From contig NC_080572.1 in assembly GCF_030247185.1 (NCBI RefSeq), forward strand, positions 302,175,656 through 302,239,655: 64,000 nucleotides of DNA, given 5' to 3'. Position 1 is the first letter of the stretch, and every line of letters begins with the position of its first letter. The notes below the pieces were generated by a model, which had not been told where the DNA came from, did no database searches, and saw nothing but the letters and a program-made list of their open reading frames with translations. Shown here one piece after another: positions 1 to 12,260 of this stretch. A program made the translations under genes and the position numbers. This stretch comes from Malaya genurostris (lineage: Eukaryota; Arthropoda; Insecta; Diptera; Culicidae).

Positions 1-312
1 AAAATGAAGTGAATGTTATTTTTGTGAAGGTAAGTCGATTTCTTTGCAAGCGCCATTTTTTTCTGCTTTTGTTTCCTGGTAACGTAACGAAACATGAGAG
101 AGAAATAAAATCGGCTCAGCAAGGCTGCCAAACAAGCGGTAGCTTTATTTGATTTTATGTGATGAAGTCAAACTTGTAACCGAAAATATCAAAACTTTCT
201 TGGCCACCCGGCCACATCTAGAGTCATTTTGCACATTTGCGAGAGAGCGTGGAGCGAAATGTAATACGCAGAGCGAGCCACGTGGTTACACACGCTCTAC
301 TAGCCTCAGACC
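1..312. other. AT-rich non-coding flank
   Basis: No reading frame, RNA gene or repeat boundary that I can support. It forms the left flank of the TTAA-bounded element beginning at 317. Confidence 0.5.
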
Positions 313-731
313 TTAAGGTGAAATGTAGCCCCGAAACATGCACCCAAAATTTTAACCGCTTGAGTTGAACTCTGATTGATTCTACGAAGTATTACACTAC
401 GATAAGTATTACACTAGAACTATGAATAATTAATATTTATAAGTGACTAACATGAGATTTTATGTATTTGTATTGACTAACATGCTAGCAATGTGTATGT
501 TTGAGTTTAGTCGGAAGCATAGATGCTCCTTCTAAAGAACGATTGAAATCAAGAAAACATTCAAATATTTTCGGAATCTTTACCAGTACCAAACAGTAAT
601 TCACCGCAGTAGAGAGCGTGGACGAATTTCATTATCGAAAAAAAAACATTATTGATTAAAAAAAATATCGAAAAAAACAAACGCTTAGCATTTACGACGA
701 AAATGTTATGAACAAATACATTTTCCGTATA

Positions 732-2058
732 AGGAGTGTATCGATAAGTAGTTAGCAACATTCAAACAGTTATTACTGTGAAATGGCTTAATATTTTGCA
801 GCGTGTTTTGCGGTGACATGTTTGTTTACATGTCAACAACAGCTGCGCAATCGATTGGTTTCGGTACGGTTTATCGTTTCAATGATGAGTCGAATTGATC
901 CGGAAACGCGAAAGAAAATTCTGCACACTTGGTGCTCAGAAAGTGGTGTCACATACAACGAAATTGCAAAACGGGTGAAAGTGCACCACACCAGTGTCAA
1001 AAATATTATCGAGAAGTTCGGTAAGACCCTTTCCATGAAGGATTTGCCCCGATCCAATAGGAAAACGGGTCCCAGCCAGCCCGGCCGGGGGACTTAAAAG
1101 TGGTTGAGTACATCAGGGAAAACCCATCGGCGTCGAAGCGGGATTTGGCGAAGCAGCTCGACAGCAGCATCGGGATGATTCAACGGATCAAAGTTTGGAA
1201 CTCCTTGAAAACGTACAAGAAACAGAAGGTGCCGAAAAAGTCTCTGGTACAGCAAGTTCAGGCCAAAACAAGAGTGCGAAAACTGTATAACGGGTTTCTA
1301 CAGAATAAAGACGGATGCATCCTGATCGACGACGAAACCTACGCCAAGGAAGACTCTCGAGCGCTGCCCGGACCGCAATATTATACCAAATCGGTGTACC
1401 AGGACCTGGACGACGCTGACATCACGGTGGCGATGGAAAAGTTTGGGCAGAAGGTGTTGGTCTGGCAAGCAATTTGTACCTGTGGTTTGCGGTCGTCGAT
1501 TTTCTTCACGAAGGGCACAATTAACGCCAAGGTGTACGAGGAAGAATGTTTGAAGAAGAGAATGTTGCCACTGTACAGAAAGCATAAGGCTCCTCCTCTC
1601 TTCTGGTGGGATTTGGCTTCAGCCCACTACGCCAACTCCGTTCTACAGTGGTTGTCAAAAAATAATGTACAATTAGTGGAAAAGGACATCAACCCACCGA
1701 ACTGCCCGGATGTTCGGCCAATTGAAAGGTATTGGGAAATTGTCAAGCGGCACTTTCGGAAGGAAGGTACAGTGTCCCAAAACATGCAGGAGTTAAAAAA
1801 ACTGGACAGCTGTCACTAGGAAAGTCACAAAAGTAGCTGTGCAGAATTTAATTTGTTTATTGGTTTATTTGTTAATGAAGAATGTCAAGCCCAAAGTGCG
1901 AGCGTTTCACAGAAACTAGGATTTTCTTCAATATTATCAGTGGAATGCATAAAAATGTAATTTTTCTACAATATATCGAAAACTGATGTCAAAATATGTT
2001 TTTTTTTCGCTTTTTTATTGAATCATCAATGTTGCTAACTACTTTTTGATACACTCTT
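732..2058 (+). mobile_element. Tc1/mariner DD37E (ITmD37E-like) transposon, full length but inactive
   Basis: The 31-bp terminal inverted repeats at 732-762 and 2028-2058 agree at 28 of 31 positions, share the core GTAGTTAGCAACATT, and are flanked by TA at 730-731 and 2059-2060. The total of 1327 bp is a usual size for a mosquito DD37E element. It encodes one transposase in the plus direction (see 885-1919). It lies inside the TTAA-flanked element, so it is the younger of the two insertions. Confidence 0.88.
885..1919 (+). pseudogene. DD37E Tc1/mariner transposase, two frameshifts
   Basis: The protein begins MSRIDPETRKKIL at 885 and has an N-terminal helix-turn-helix region, with a second HTH-like segment after about residue 75. 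The catalytic motifs are visible: ILIDDETY (first Asp), FWWDLASAHY (second Asp) and RPIERYW (Glu). I count 37 residues between the second Asp and the Glu, which defines DD37E. The frame is broken near 1085-1100, where reading passes from frame 813-1097 to frame 1100-1819. It breaks again in the A-run near 1796, after which the C-terminus continues in another frame to a TAG at 1917-1919. All three catalytic residues remain, but no continuous protein can be made. Family transposases cut and paste the element at TA dinucleotides in the nucleus. Confidence 0.88.
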
Positions 2059-2724
2059 TATATATTTTGAATTGTGATTCTGGAACCAGGTCATATGAAT
2101 AGTATATGTATTAATGTTTTATATGAACGATAATACATGGCTTGTATTCATTTCATTCAGTAGCCTGTCTAGGTAAAATTTTTAGTGTTGCTACAATCGG
2201 AAGTAATATCTATTATATGATATCACACAATAGAGCTAAATCAATGCATTGAGCTAAACAGAGTTGGACTTTATTAGCATTATGAACGTCAGTTACCTTA
2301 GAAAATGAACGATTTCTTATAATATCCATTTTATTGTACTCAACTTTTAACACAAAACCCAATGCATAAATTCGGTAATTTTTTTATATTAAATTTTTGC
2401 TCACGATATAACGACACCGAACCCACTATGCATTTGTCATACCATCACCATAGAAAGCAGCAACGCGCAAGCAATATAGAAAATGATGAAAAGTTCATAA
2501 ATATCACTTGATTTACTTAATTTTACATTATATTTCAATTCTAAACCATTCCCTTGGAACGGAACAGTAACATTTAAGGCACAAATCTCCAAATATCAAG
2601 GGGAACGTGCCATTTGAGTCAATTTGTTCTGATAGTTGTAATAAGTTGATTTTTCGAAATTCTGTCTAGTTTTTGAATAATTGATCAAAAACGCGACGCG
2701 CGCACTCCGCTATATTTCACCTTA

Positions 2725-3835
2725 AGAGTGCTTAAAAAGCGATTGTTACTATTTCTACGCAGCTACGTTTAGCTCTCGCTATTCTGGTCTGATTTGGCAT
2801 CTTGTCACTACGCCCAAGATGTTTTGGAATGTACTAGGAGAGGTGAATCCACCTTACTGCTCGGAGTAGAGAGCTATCGAACGGTGTTGGACTCTCTTAA
2901 TATAAACAACAAGCTACAACTTTAGCACAATTTCGAAAATTTTGAGCAAAATTAGTTAAATCAGTTGCAAAGAAGTCAGTAACGACCCTAGTGGCGCGAG
3001 AAAAATTAAAAACTCGTAGTTTCTTCATGTAGCATAATTAAATAAATGTAATGAGTTTTAAAATTACTAATAATGATCAATTACATGAATAAAAAATAAA
3101 CTTTCAACTGAACTAAGAGCTGTGTTAGGTATAACTTTTACGTTTTTGAAAAGGCATCAATAAAATTTATGTCGAATGTTGTTAATCATAACTAGTGTAA
3201 AGTGAAAGTATTGCTAACAAAAGTTGCTAGCACTTCCCACACCAAAAAGCTTCAATTTGAAGCTCCCTGGTAGAGGACGCAATTAGTCTCAACGGAAAAC
3301 AAGAATCCAGCATACACTGGCATTTATAACACGAGAAATACAAATTTAATTTTGATAGACAGTACGCTGAGATGCAAAAATGGAAGGAAAATGCAAAAAT
3401 TTTTTGGAAATTAATTACTAAAATGAAAAACTGTTGACGACCAATACATTATTAATCAAAAAAACTAAATTACCTAAAAATCTCGTTCAGTCTGTGCTTA
3501 ATATTGTACTCTAGTTAAGAATTTTTTATTTTTATTTCGCGGTTAATCTTCCCATTTTTGAAAAAAACAGTTAATTTTCATTCAGTGTATTAACTTTTAG
3601 GAGTGCCCAATTTGATATCTTACAACTTCTTCTTGGACTCCATTCAGTACAAAGCTTCATCCAAATCGGAGAAAGTCGATCCTAGTTTGGTCACCTTCTC
3701 GGTTGTTACTTTTTGAAATGCTCAACATAAAGAAAAGTGTAGCTCTAGTTAAGTTAAGGTTGCGGGACATTGAGTTTGTAGATCGAATGGCGATACTGTA
3801 CTACATGGAATGAGAAGTCCCTGGTATAACAAAGA
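2725..3835. other. AT-rich non-coding stretch
   Basis: No supported gene, RNA or bounded repeat. Stops are dense in all frames. Confidence 0.45.
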
Positions 3836-4075
3836 AAAAGTCGATTATTTACCGTGAAAACTTTTTCATTCTTCAGTATAATCTTCATCCAGAGCGATAC
3901 ACTTGACCCATCGATCTTTCAACATTTTTATGCAGCTTCAGTTTCTGCAATGACCTCAGCATTTAAAGAAAATTTCTTACTCTAGAGAAACCTTTTCAGG
4001 TTTAGAAATAGATAATAATTGCTGGGGGCCAGCTCGAGAGAATACGGGGGATGGTGAACCAATCCGTACTCAGGG
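3836..4075 (-). pseudogene. mariner (DD34D-type) transposase C-terminal remnant
   Basis: Reading the minus strand from about 4068, one frame gives HHPPYSLELAPSNYYLFLN, the degenerate form of the mariner PYSPDLAPSDY block that carries the third catalytic Asp. Here the Asp has become Asn and the preceding Asp has become Glu. After a stop and a frameshift the fragment KDRWVKCIALDEDYTEE follows, matching the end of mariner transposases. Upstream domains are absent, so this is an old truncated copy. No terminal repeats were identified. Confidence 0.7.
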
Positions 4076-4168
4076 CACGAAGTCGTCTGATACGATCAGT
4101 TGTTATTCAACCACTACTGGATAGATTATCATGAAATTTGGTATTGGGCCATCTAGAGGCTTGTTCTC

Positions 4169-4192
4169 AAAAAAAAAAAAAAAAAAAAAAAA
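4169..4192. repeat. poly(A) run
   Basis: About 24 consecutive A residues. It could be the tail of a retroposed copy on the plus strand, but no LINE or SINE body is recognisable just upstream. Confidence 0.8.
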
Positions 4193-6100
4193 TACCCGGC
4201 TCGAAGCTATTTATGTCCTTTAATTCCATGCAGTACGTTCTCCGTTGTTTTTTTTGCTGGATCGGAATCAAAAAGACGTTGATTCCGTGTCGTACTTTCA
4301 CTAGTAATACAAAGTGGATTCATTTGGTTCGTCCTTTACATGAACAGGAATATGCGCCACCAAGATAAGTCGACCAAATTTGTGTGAAACTGAAATATAA
4401 ATATTAACTATGCTTAAGATGGGTTCACGAGGTTATGTGTGACCATACCATCACACATTAGATCAAACCCAACTAATTAACTCGAAGTGCTTATTGAAGA
4501 AGAATCGGTTCAAATATGAGACATAGCAAAGCCAAGTCTTGGCATTACATTCCTTTCGTGGAATTCGATTCAGAGTGTACAGAATCATTGCATGGCTAGT
4601 ACTATGGATCCTACTGACACTAAGAATCCTTCCAGGTCGGGACAAGTATGGGACAAATATGAGACATGGAACGTGAGTATAATTTTTCATCACGGCAACG
4701 CTCGGCCAATTCGTATAGAATATGAACAATTCCGTGTTTCGCTCAAAAGACTTTTGTATCTGTCTGAAAACCAAAATATGCCAGTAAAAATAGTTATAGC
4801 AGTAGTTTCCGACGTGAAATGCTTTGAAGAAATATGTGTATACAACTTTCCTCAATGAAACCTCAAATTTTGCGGTAAAATACAAGAATCTTACCCCGAC
4901 CCAATATGTTCAAGAAATAGTTATTTCAAACAATTGTAACAGTTTTCTGTAACTATTTCATTTATTCGTGTGTTCTTTGGATTGATTAATTATACTTGAT
5001 GATTTTACAACTATGCTAAGGAGACAGCAATCTGTTATAACTTAATTTAGCATGGATGGAAAGCTTTTAATGACTTGAAATGATAAAACTTTAATGCATC
5101 TAGCGATGCAATTACACTTTTCTTATTTGTGTGTATGTTGCTACAGGATTCATACAGAAATTGTTATAAATAAATTTGTTGTCTTTGTTTTATTGTACAG
5201 AAACAGAAAAGCAGTAGGAATATTCCGCTCAAAGTGTTGATATTAGAAGAGGGAAAAACAATATAAATCAGAAAAATTAACATGGCGAACATATTGAACC
5301 TGTACAAATATGTATTAATTTTAGGAAATCTGTATAAAATCTGTACATTGATTTAAATCGGTATGCGAACGAAAAAATTTATACAATACTGATAAATCTT
5401 TATAAATGGCATCTCTGACTCTGCATTTCGTTTTAGAAGAGCTAATGCCTGAGTACTAACAATTCCGTTTTTGATTTTATTTAAAGTTCAGCAAATTAAC
5501 TTTGCAATAAAATTTTAAATTTTAAGCGAAAGGTAACGGAAACGACCGAAAATTTTTTAAACGTTGAAATGATTTCAAACTGGTTCTAATAATATCGTGT
5601 GTTGTCTAATAGTTGGCATTAGGCCGTTTTTAAGAAGAATTCTGACATTTTGAACCTGAAAGTGTAATAGTCGAATATTTTGTTTTGATTGCTGTCGCCA
5701 TTACTAATTTATAGGATGAATAAAGGACCAACGATAGGATGGATAAAAATCCATTGAGATGAAATTTGGAGCAGAGTAGCGAACACATTATAAGTGTTTT
5801 TTGCTGTTTCATGAATATTAGTTAAATTTTCAAGAAATGTGAATCAATTCTCAACGTGGAGCAAGGCGAATGAAGTAGTAATATGAAAAAGTTATAGTGA
5901 TTTTAGTGGCTGAATTGGGGTTTTGATGCGACGTTTTTACAAATGAGATGAAATAGGGAGCCCTTACCCTACACAGTTCGAAACAAACTTGTAATATATC
6001 ATTAAATCAGCAGTAACAAAAGGCATCCATCAGGAATAACAGAAATTTACGTGCGAGTTGGAAATTACATGACTGTAAAATCAATGAAATAAAAAACAAA
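4193..6100. other. Non-coding stretch with overlapping unrecognised ORFs
   Basis: At 4463-4885 there are open frames on both strands (140 codons minus, 88 codons plus). Neither has a recognisable domain and the composition is not clearly coding. From 4886 to 6100 I see nothing that I can name. Confidence 0.35.
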
Positions 6101-6109
6101 AATGATTGG

Positions 6110-6195
6110 AAACGACTGGGATTTAAACCAAGAACCATTGGATCACAAAAAGCATCCTAGTATTCATAGAACCACAGAAGCACATATCTGCTGGT
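6110..6195 (-). repeat. tRNA-derived SINE-like head
   Basis: On the minus strand a box A-like segment (CTATGAATACTAGGATGC) is followed after about 35 nt by a box B-like GGTTTAAATCC with a partly paired T-arm. This is the layout of a pol III promoter in tRNA-derived SINEs. The cloverleaf is degenerate and no A-rich tail is obvious. Confidence 0.4.
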
Positions 6196-6652
6196 CAGGT
6201 ACATGCTATGTATAAATTTAGCATAATATTAATGTATAATGTATTTATAATGCAGCTTTCCATCTTCACAGTTTAAGTCAGCATTGATATTCCGTAACAA
6301 GTTTTACTGTACAGGAATCGAGAAGCCCCTTGCATTTTCGTAAATTTTATTTAACGAAAGGCTTAAAGAAACAGACGAAAAATGATTATATTGAAATCAG
6401 AAAGCGAATAAACGATGAGTTGAAGACACTCAAGTAAAATAATGCAAGTGTGAATCATAAAATTGATTCTGCTTGTGAGTTGTAAGAGGAACGAGTTCCT
6501 CCAGAAGTGCTTCCCAATGTTCATGTTTTTATCCGAAGAAAGATAATGTTTCCAACAATCTCCTTATGGATCTTACCACTACTTATTCTGAACAATTCTG
6601 GCTAACTTTTGATTTGTCAGATAACTCAGAAGTATAAAAAATAAGACACTTT

Positions 6653-7125
6653 TTAAAAATTCAATACTAATTTCGTTAGTCTTGCTTTGGTCTTTTGAAT
6701 GCCATTTCGAGTCACGTATTGATCACTTAATTGAAGTAAAAGTTTGTTTATGCTTTCGTCAAACCGAATTTGTTGGTGTTGATCGTAGAACTGTGGAAGA
6801 GACTTTTGCGCCTTTTTAAATAGAAGAAGGCAGCCCAAGCGGTGTTGGATCCGGGATGGAGATTGATTGTGTACGATACAAGGTTGTCGATAAGTTCATA
6901 TATTTTGCAACACTTGTGACATGCGATAATGATGTTATCTGTGAGATAAAAATACGTGTTGCAGCTGCTAATAGAGCTACGAAGTAAACCAGCATAAGTT
7001 CCGTAGCATGCAGTCATGCATAATATTTGTTCTATGCAAGTCTTTGAAACAATCTTTTGCCATATGCTTCTTGAAGAAAGCAGATGTTCGGGTACTCGGT
7101 GAATTTTAGAGAGAAAATCTTGCAC
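6653..7125 (-). CDS. Unrecognised minus-strand reading frame, possibly a decayed gene
   Basis: A 125-codon open frame (7125 to 6748) overlaps a 61-codon frame (6838 to 6653) on the same strand, as if one coding region were broken by a frameshift near 6830. The first part contains several Cys residues (ACHKCCKIYELIDN) and the second is rich in charged residues (QFYDQHQQIRFDESINKL). I do not recognise a family. It could be the remains of a small host gene, a transposon fragment or chance. There is no clear splice site or start context. Confidence 0.22.
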
Positions 7126-7187
7126 CCAATATTCGGTGGTAAAGAATAGACGCAGACGCTTGAATCACAAGCTGTACCATGTAGTTT

Positions 7188-7312
7188 GTACAAAGTACAG
7201 TGGGTTGGACACGTATCAAGAATGCCGGTAGAGAGAATGGCCCACGCGATATTCAGCAGAGAATCTGAAAGAGCTCGTTAACTGCCGGGTAGATCTCGCA
7301 CTCGCTGAGTGT
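7188..7312 (+). pseudogene. Non-LTR retrotransposon ORF2 C-terminal remnant
   Basis: One plus frame reads QWVGHVSRMPVERMAHAIF and, after a stop, LPGRSRTR. This resembles the common RWxGHVxRM...GRPxxRW tail of insect non-LTR retrotransposon polyproteins. Reverse transcriptase and endonuclease domains are absent. The fragment is short, so the assignment rests on this one motif. Confidence 0.45.
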
Positions 7313-9515
7313 GTGCCATTGAGGATAATGCGCATGCAGACCGGAAAACGGCGGCCCATGATCGAGTATCCTGTAATCTACAATACGTTCGATCATGTTC
7401 CGGAAACGGATGACATGTGCTCTGTGCAAAGAGATAGAACTTTTTTTTCCAAACACTGCGATGTTTTGATACTCATCGCGACTCTCAAATTGTGAAAAAA
7501 AACTAAAACTTGATGCCCCCAAACATTGTCTGCTGTATTTTAGGTAAGCCGACAAGTTATTGTGAGAGAATCAGCGCAAAAAATCTGTAATGTTCGTGCA
7601 ACAATTATGGTAAACCGTAAAATGATTGCATTACTGATTGTTTATTTACAATGCAATCAGCTGATTTTGAAGCTTCGATTTTCACAGGCGGCCGGTAAGC
7701 AGGCATGCATTGCATTAAAGTAACTAGGATTTGGATTACTGCGATGACAATACACTGTCATATTGCAATCATTTGTGACTGACACTTTCTAGGTTACATC
7801 ACAGTAGGCGACGGTGATAATCGGCATATTTTCGATTTTCTAAATGCGATTTCTAATGCCTTTTACCTTGTTTTCTTCAAAAATCTTTTCTTAACGGAAT
7901 TCTTTCTTATTAAATGATTTTTTTTGCTAGTTTTCACTTACTGTTCAAGCTTTTTTATCTAAAAATATGGAAGGGCTAGCAGTTATAATGAAAGTTTTCT
8001 CTTAAATATATCAAACAAACACAGTTGGATAGAAAATAGAAATTGTGTTCCATTATTGTATCTACTGCTGGAAGTATGATATCTACAGTAGGAACCAATG
8101 AATTTCATGAATTTATGACCCCGTGACTGGAGCGAATACTTTTTTTTTGGTATGGTATCAATAATGTTTCAGATCAACCAATCATAGAGGCAACCATGCG
8201 GTGCATTACCAAAACGAGTGCATGCATCAACTGGTCCGCCAGTAATCAGTAGTGCACGCGATACGATCTTATTTAATTGGAACAATTAGTTGTGCAATTT
8301 GGACAACTATGGGCAACATAATGCCACTGGGCAGGCAGATACCTCCCTTTCACAGCAGTAGCACATATTAGCGCTAATTAATGGTTACGATCGTTGATTA
8401 TTGTCTGGTGAAGGTATACGTGATGATAACCGTTTCCGTTCCGGGGGCCTTTTTCGGTACTTTTGTCCTAGAAGTGGTAGCACTGTGTAGGTCAAGAAGT
8501 CTTGTGATAATTTGTTGCAACCGGTTAAGCCACGTCATTTTTAGTTTGCATGTTGAGATTATATTCATTGTATTTGAAAATCTGGTTTAGTTGTAGTTAA
8601 TTTTGGAAACCAGTTTTAATATTCCACGAGGATATTAAAACTGATTCTTGGTTCTGGTATGGTGTTATGATATTAAGTGAAAAAGAATAAAATGTTATGT
8701 TTAATATTTCTAAAATTCGGTTTCAGTTTTAGTTGTTGGATATAACAATTTTCAATATAAGTTTATCCGTATCTTGCGCAACCAAGATGTGTCAAATGAG
8801 AATGACAATCAAGACTTCTCTACCCGACTCGGTAAACCGACACTAAACAAAAAAATTGATTATGGTATCATTTTTTCTGTTATAGACAAAGAGATGCACA
8901 CAACTATCAAATATGACAGGACGAATCTACACTCAGGCAAAAAATATATGGAATATCATAATGACTTCATTTACGAACATTGTGCGAAATTTCTATAACA
9001 AACATAACTTCTTTTATAAACTGTTGAATTCATAAGTTGTTCGTATGAAAACTATAACAGTGATACATGAGATATATATTTCAGAGTCATAAACGTTATA
9101 ATAGAGGTATATTTTTCAAATTAATCTTTTGGCAAGGGTGATTTTGGCGATTGGTGATGCATCATAAGATTTTCACTACTCATTTTGCCTGAGTGTAGTC
9201 TAGCTGTTCCATATCAGGCAGGCAACATGTGAACTTAGCTCATCTAACACACAGTTCGGTAGAACAAAAACCTCAGAAAAAGTTTTTTTTATGTATTGGG
9301 AAAACTCGAAACCAGAATTATTCATTCCTTTAACTTTTTGTGCTCAAGTAGCTATGAATGAATTTCGCACCGAAAATATTGGCAGCACCCTCTCAGATTT
9401 AAATGAAACTTTCTGAAAATTTAGACTTTGTCACAAAATTCCTTTTTGCATACTTTGTTTTTCTAAAACTGATCCAGGCTGTCTTTTGAAAAGAGCCAAA
9501 AATAATTATTGTCGA
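7313..9515. other. Non-coding stretch with a small hairpin
   Basis: Contains only short frames of doubtful coding value (7253-7555 minus, 8381-8590 plus, 8774-8998 plus). A 14-bp inverted repeat centred near 8627 (CAGTTTTAATAT on the left arm) is the only structure noted. Confidence 0.4.
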
Positions 9516-9519
9516 AAAA

Positions 9520-9600
9520 GACATATTCGACAGTTCCACAACTCTGGGTTCGATTCCCAGCCCCCCGCACATAGAATCGGAACGTTTTTCTGGTTCGAAG
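9520..9600 (+). repeat. tRNA-derived SINE fragment (box B end)
   Basis: CTGGGTTCGATTCCCAG at about 9544-9560 is a perfect T-arm (5-bp stem, 7-nt loop) with a consensus box B, followed by CCCCCCGCACATAG. The box A half is not recognisable upstream, so the copy appears 5'-truncated. Confidence 0.5.
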
Positions 9601-10052
9601 GCGCGGAAGATCTTAAGCTTAAAACCTCTATAATCAAAACAAAAACAGAATTATCTAATGTCTTTTTATTGAAAACTAAACAAAACTGCAAGTCGTAATC
9701 ATCCAAGATTCCAATGGAATTCAATTTGTGAGAAAATTTCACCAAATACCCAGTTCATAGTTCTCCGATATTTGACAAAATTTTTCCCTTTACATTGCCC
9801 ATCTTACAGTATAAGGAAAGTTGGCAGGGCATATTATTATCTATGTTGGGGAAAAATTTCATTAAAATAAAGAACATTGTTTTTGTAATTTGTCCTAAAA
9901 TTTTTATTTGATCATAGATTGCTGATCAAATTTCCATTCGTAATTAAGTTGTACCCATTTTTGTACAGGGTGAGTTTTGGAAAGGCGCCCCAAAGTAAAG
10001 TAAGCTGTATTCACGTCAAAAATTGGCTTTGGCCCCTCCCGAAAACAAAAAC

Positions 10053-10185
<133 letters not shown>

Positions 10186-10189
10186 TTTA

Positions 10190-11690
10190 GAAGGTCTCAG
10201 ACATGTGTTACAAAAATAACAAGACAGGAAACGTAAAGAAATGTAATACAATAACAGTTACAGTGGAAAAGTTTAAAGTGTCTGTGTAAAAACACCCGTA
10301 AAAAATACACCGAGAATTAGGTACATCAGTAATCTTCAGTAACATTATTTATTCATCTTTGGACCTCTCCCGAAATGAAATCCTGAGTACGGGCCTGGCG
10401 CGAACCTCTAATAAATTGGTTGTAATATTTTATTTTTGATAAAAACAACAAAAAAACACCTCGTTTATCTTGCATATATGTTTGTATGTTTATATGCAGC
10501 TAAGTATTGATCATTCATATTGTATCTGAGATTCTTGTACTTCAGACAAGTCTTATGATTAATTTAATAGATTATTTCGATTTATCAGAGCTCAATTTCG
10601 GAACATTTTTAAAATCAGTCTCGGGAGATGCTCGATATGTTCGCAACGTTTAATAATTTTAATATATGATAATTGTTTTCTTTATTCTCAAGTGTACATT
10701 TACAAATGCTTTAAAAGGAATTTGCCTGCCTACTTCGGTTTCTGTACAGCAAACTAATGAAAATGGACCATATTTTTCGTTCCATGGAGTCACCGAATGG
10801 ACCGAGAGCTTATATATTATTCTCATTTCACAGAAACAAACCCACAATTATTACTGTAAATACAGAAAGTACAGTGAGAATAGCCTTTATTCGTCAAGCT
10901 AACTCGAAACGAAACGAAAGACCATATGCGAGTATAAGCAGTATAGTTCAGACTTGATTACTTTCTGACTCCAACTGCGTCCATTAGTTCAACCAATAGC
11001 TAAATTTGAATAGAAATGATGTAATGATACAAACAAATCGAAATAGTTTAAGAAATTATCAACAAAATGTATAAAAATAACATCTTATTTTATAATTTAT
11101 CACAGTTAATCGTTTGGTTCAAAATGACGAAATACCCAATATGATATTTAAAACATATGTTTTACTAAATTTAAATCGTTTTGACTGTATTAGAATTATA
11201 TTAGGATAAGAATTCTATGTAAAAGCGATGCTATGGCGAAGAAAAACTTGTGTAGACTACCTTAAGAAATAAACGCCGATTACCGCTTGCTTCGATCGAT
11301 GCAGAATGCTCCTTTCAGTTATTAATCTTCAAGCTGAAAACTTTTTTCTGGATTCAATGTTTATTGTTATTCCTTTGTTTGATTTAAATATAGAGTTTTT
11401 AACTCTGTTGTAATTTGCCTCTCAGGCCCGGACAAACTTTCTGACCATATATGAATCAAACCCAGACAGACTGGTGAAAGGAAGATATTCGCCAGAAATT
11501 ATTTACTTTGAATTTAAATTTCCCACATGGTAGTTATCTCGTAATTCCACAGCAAAAGTAATCCCTTTATCCTTCAGTTATTTATTCTCATGTTTTCTCC
11601 AACCAACAAAAAAATTGGCGGTGTGGACTACCACGAAGTGAAAAGATACTAGCCCATCCAATGCATAGTGGGAAAAAACTAAAGCGTTTT
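10190..11690. other. AT-rich non-coding stretch with a short dispersed repeat
   Basis: No gene recognised. A short segment at about 10366-10400 (CTCCCGAAATGA...GAGTACGGGCCTG style) recurs at 15724-15760 in the same orientation, so it belongs to a dispersed repeat. Confidence 0.45.
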
Positions 11691-12165
11691 TTATGTAAAA
11701 ATGTCCAAGGAATTCAATGGAATGGTTTACAATGGCCGCACGAATCGCAATCCTGCTCGATTTACTCCAAATGTACAGCTGTTTTGGGGTTTCCTATAAC
11801 ATTCGCTCTGTAACTTGAAAAGAAGTCGAGTGCGGTATTCTGAAATAGTCTACTTTCATGTAAAAAAGTCTGGAGAATCGATTAGAAGAACCCATACTGG
11901 CCGCACGAAACATTTTGGTTGCTATTTTACCCCAATTCCTGCATTTCATGAGATCCTTACTGTAAATCGTCCTTAAATCTTGGTGAAACTTCTTGCAAGT
12001 TTGTTAGATCTAGCTTATCTTATGTAAAAAAGTCTGGAGAATCGAATGGAAGAACCTACACTGGCCGCACGAAACGTTCTGGACTATTTTACTCCCTTTC
12101 TCCATTTCATGATATCTTATTGTAAATCGTCCTTAAATATCGGTACAGAAAACTATGTAATGAAA
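11691..12165 (+). repeat. Tandem repeat, about 165-bp unit, three copies
   Basis: Three successive units start near 11693, 11858 and 12022. Each begins ATGTAAAAA.GTC and contains TGGCCGCACGAA about 40 bp later. Units two and three also share CTGGAGAATCGA and a downstream TGTAAATCGTCCTTAAAT. Spacing is 164-165 bp. The first unit is the most diverged. No coding frame is maintained. Confidence 0.8.
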
Positions 12166-12179
12166 ACCGCGAAAGTTTT

Positions 12180-12260
12180 ACCGCCGATATGGGACTCGGA
12201 CCCATAGTTAGCTCCTGACCGGGGAAATTGTTTTGCCAATTTAACTACCCTGCATATAAA
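12180..12260 (-). repeat. tRNA-like sequence with a perfect T-arm
   Basis: On the minus strand GGGTAGTTAAATTGGCAAAA resembles a D-arm/box A, and ATGGGTCCGAGTCCCAT forms a perfect 5-bp T-stem with a box B-like loop. The acceptor ends do not pair and the anticodon arm is poor, so this is a tRNA-derived repeat or pseudo-tRNA, not a functional tRNA. It overlaps the left arm of the inverted repeat at 12219-12576. Confidence 0.45.

Larger units (their letters stand above)
317..2720. mobile_element. TTAA-flanked inverted-repeat element (piggyBac-like MITE?), host of a nested transposon
   Basis: TTAA occurs at 313-316 and 2721-2724. The ends just inside are inverted copies: GGTGAAATGTAGC at the left, and the complement of the right end reads GGTGAAATATAGC (12 of 13 match). 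Subtracting the inner DD37E element and its TA duplication leaves about 1.07 kb with no coding capacity. TTAA target duplication plus a short inverted repeat is the piggyBac-type signature, but no piggyBac transposase is present and the TIR start is not a canonical piggyBac one. A related TTAA-bounded element lies at 35795-36124. Confidence 0.45.

Noticed and set aside
12180..12260. Functional tRNA gene
   Set aside because: The T-arm is perfect, but the acceptor stem does not pair and the anticodon arm is poor.
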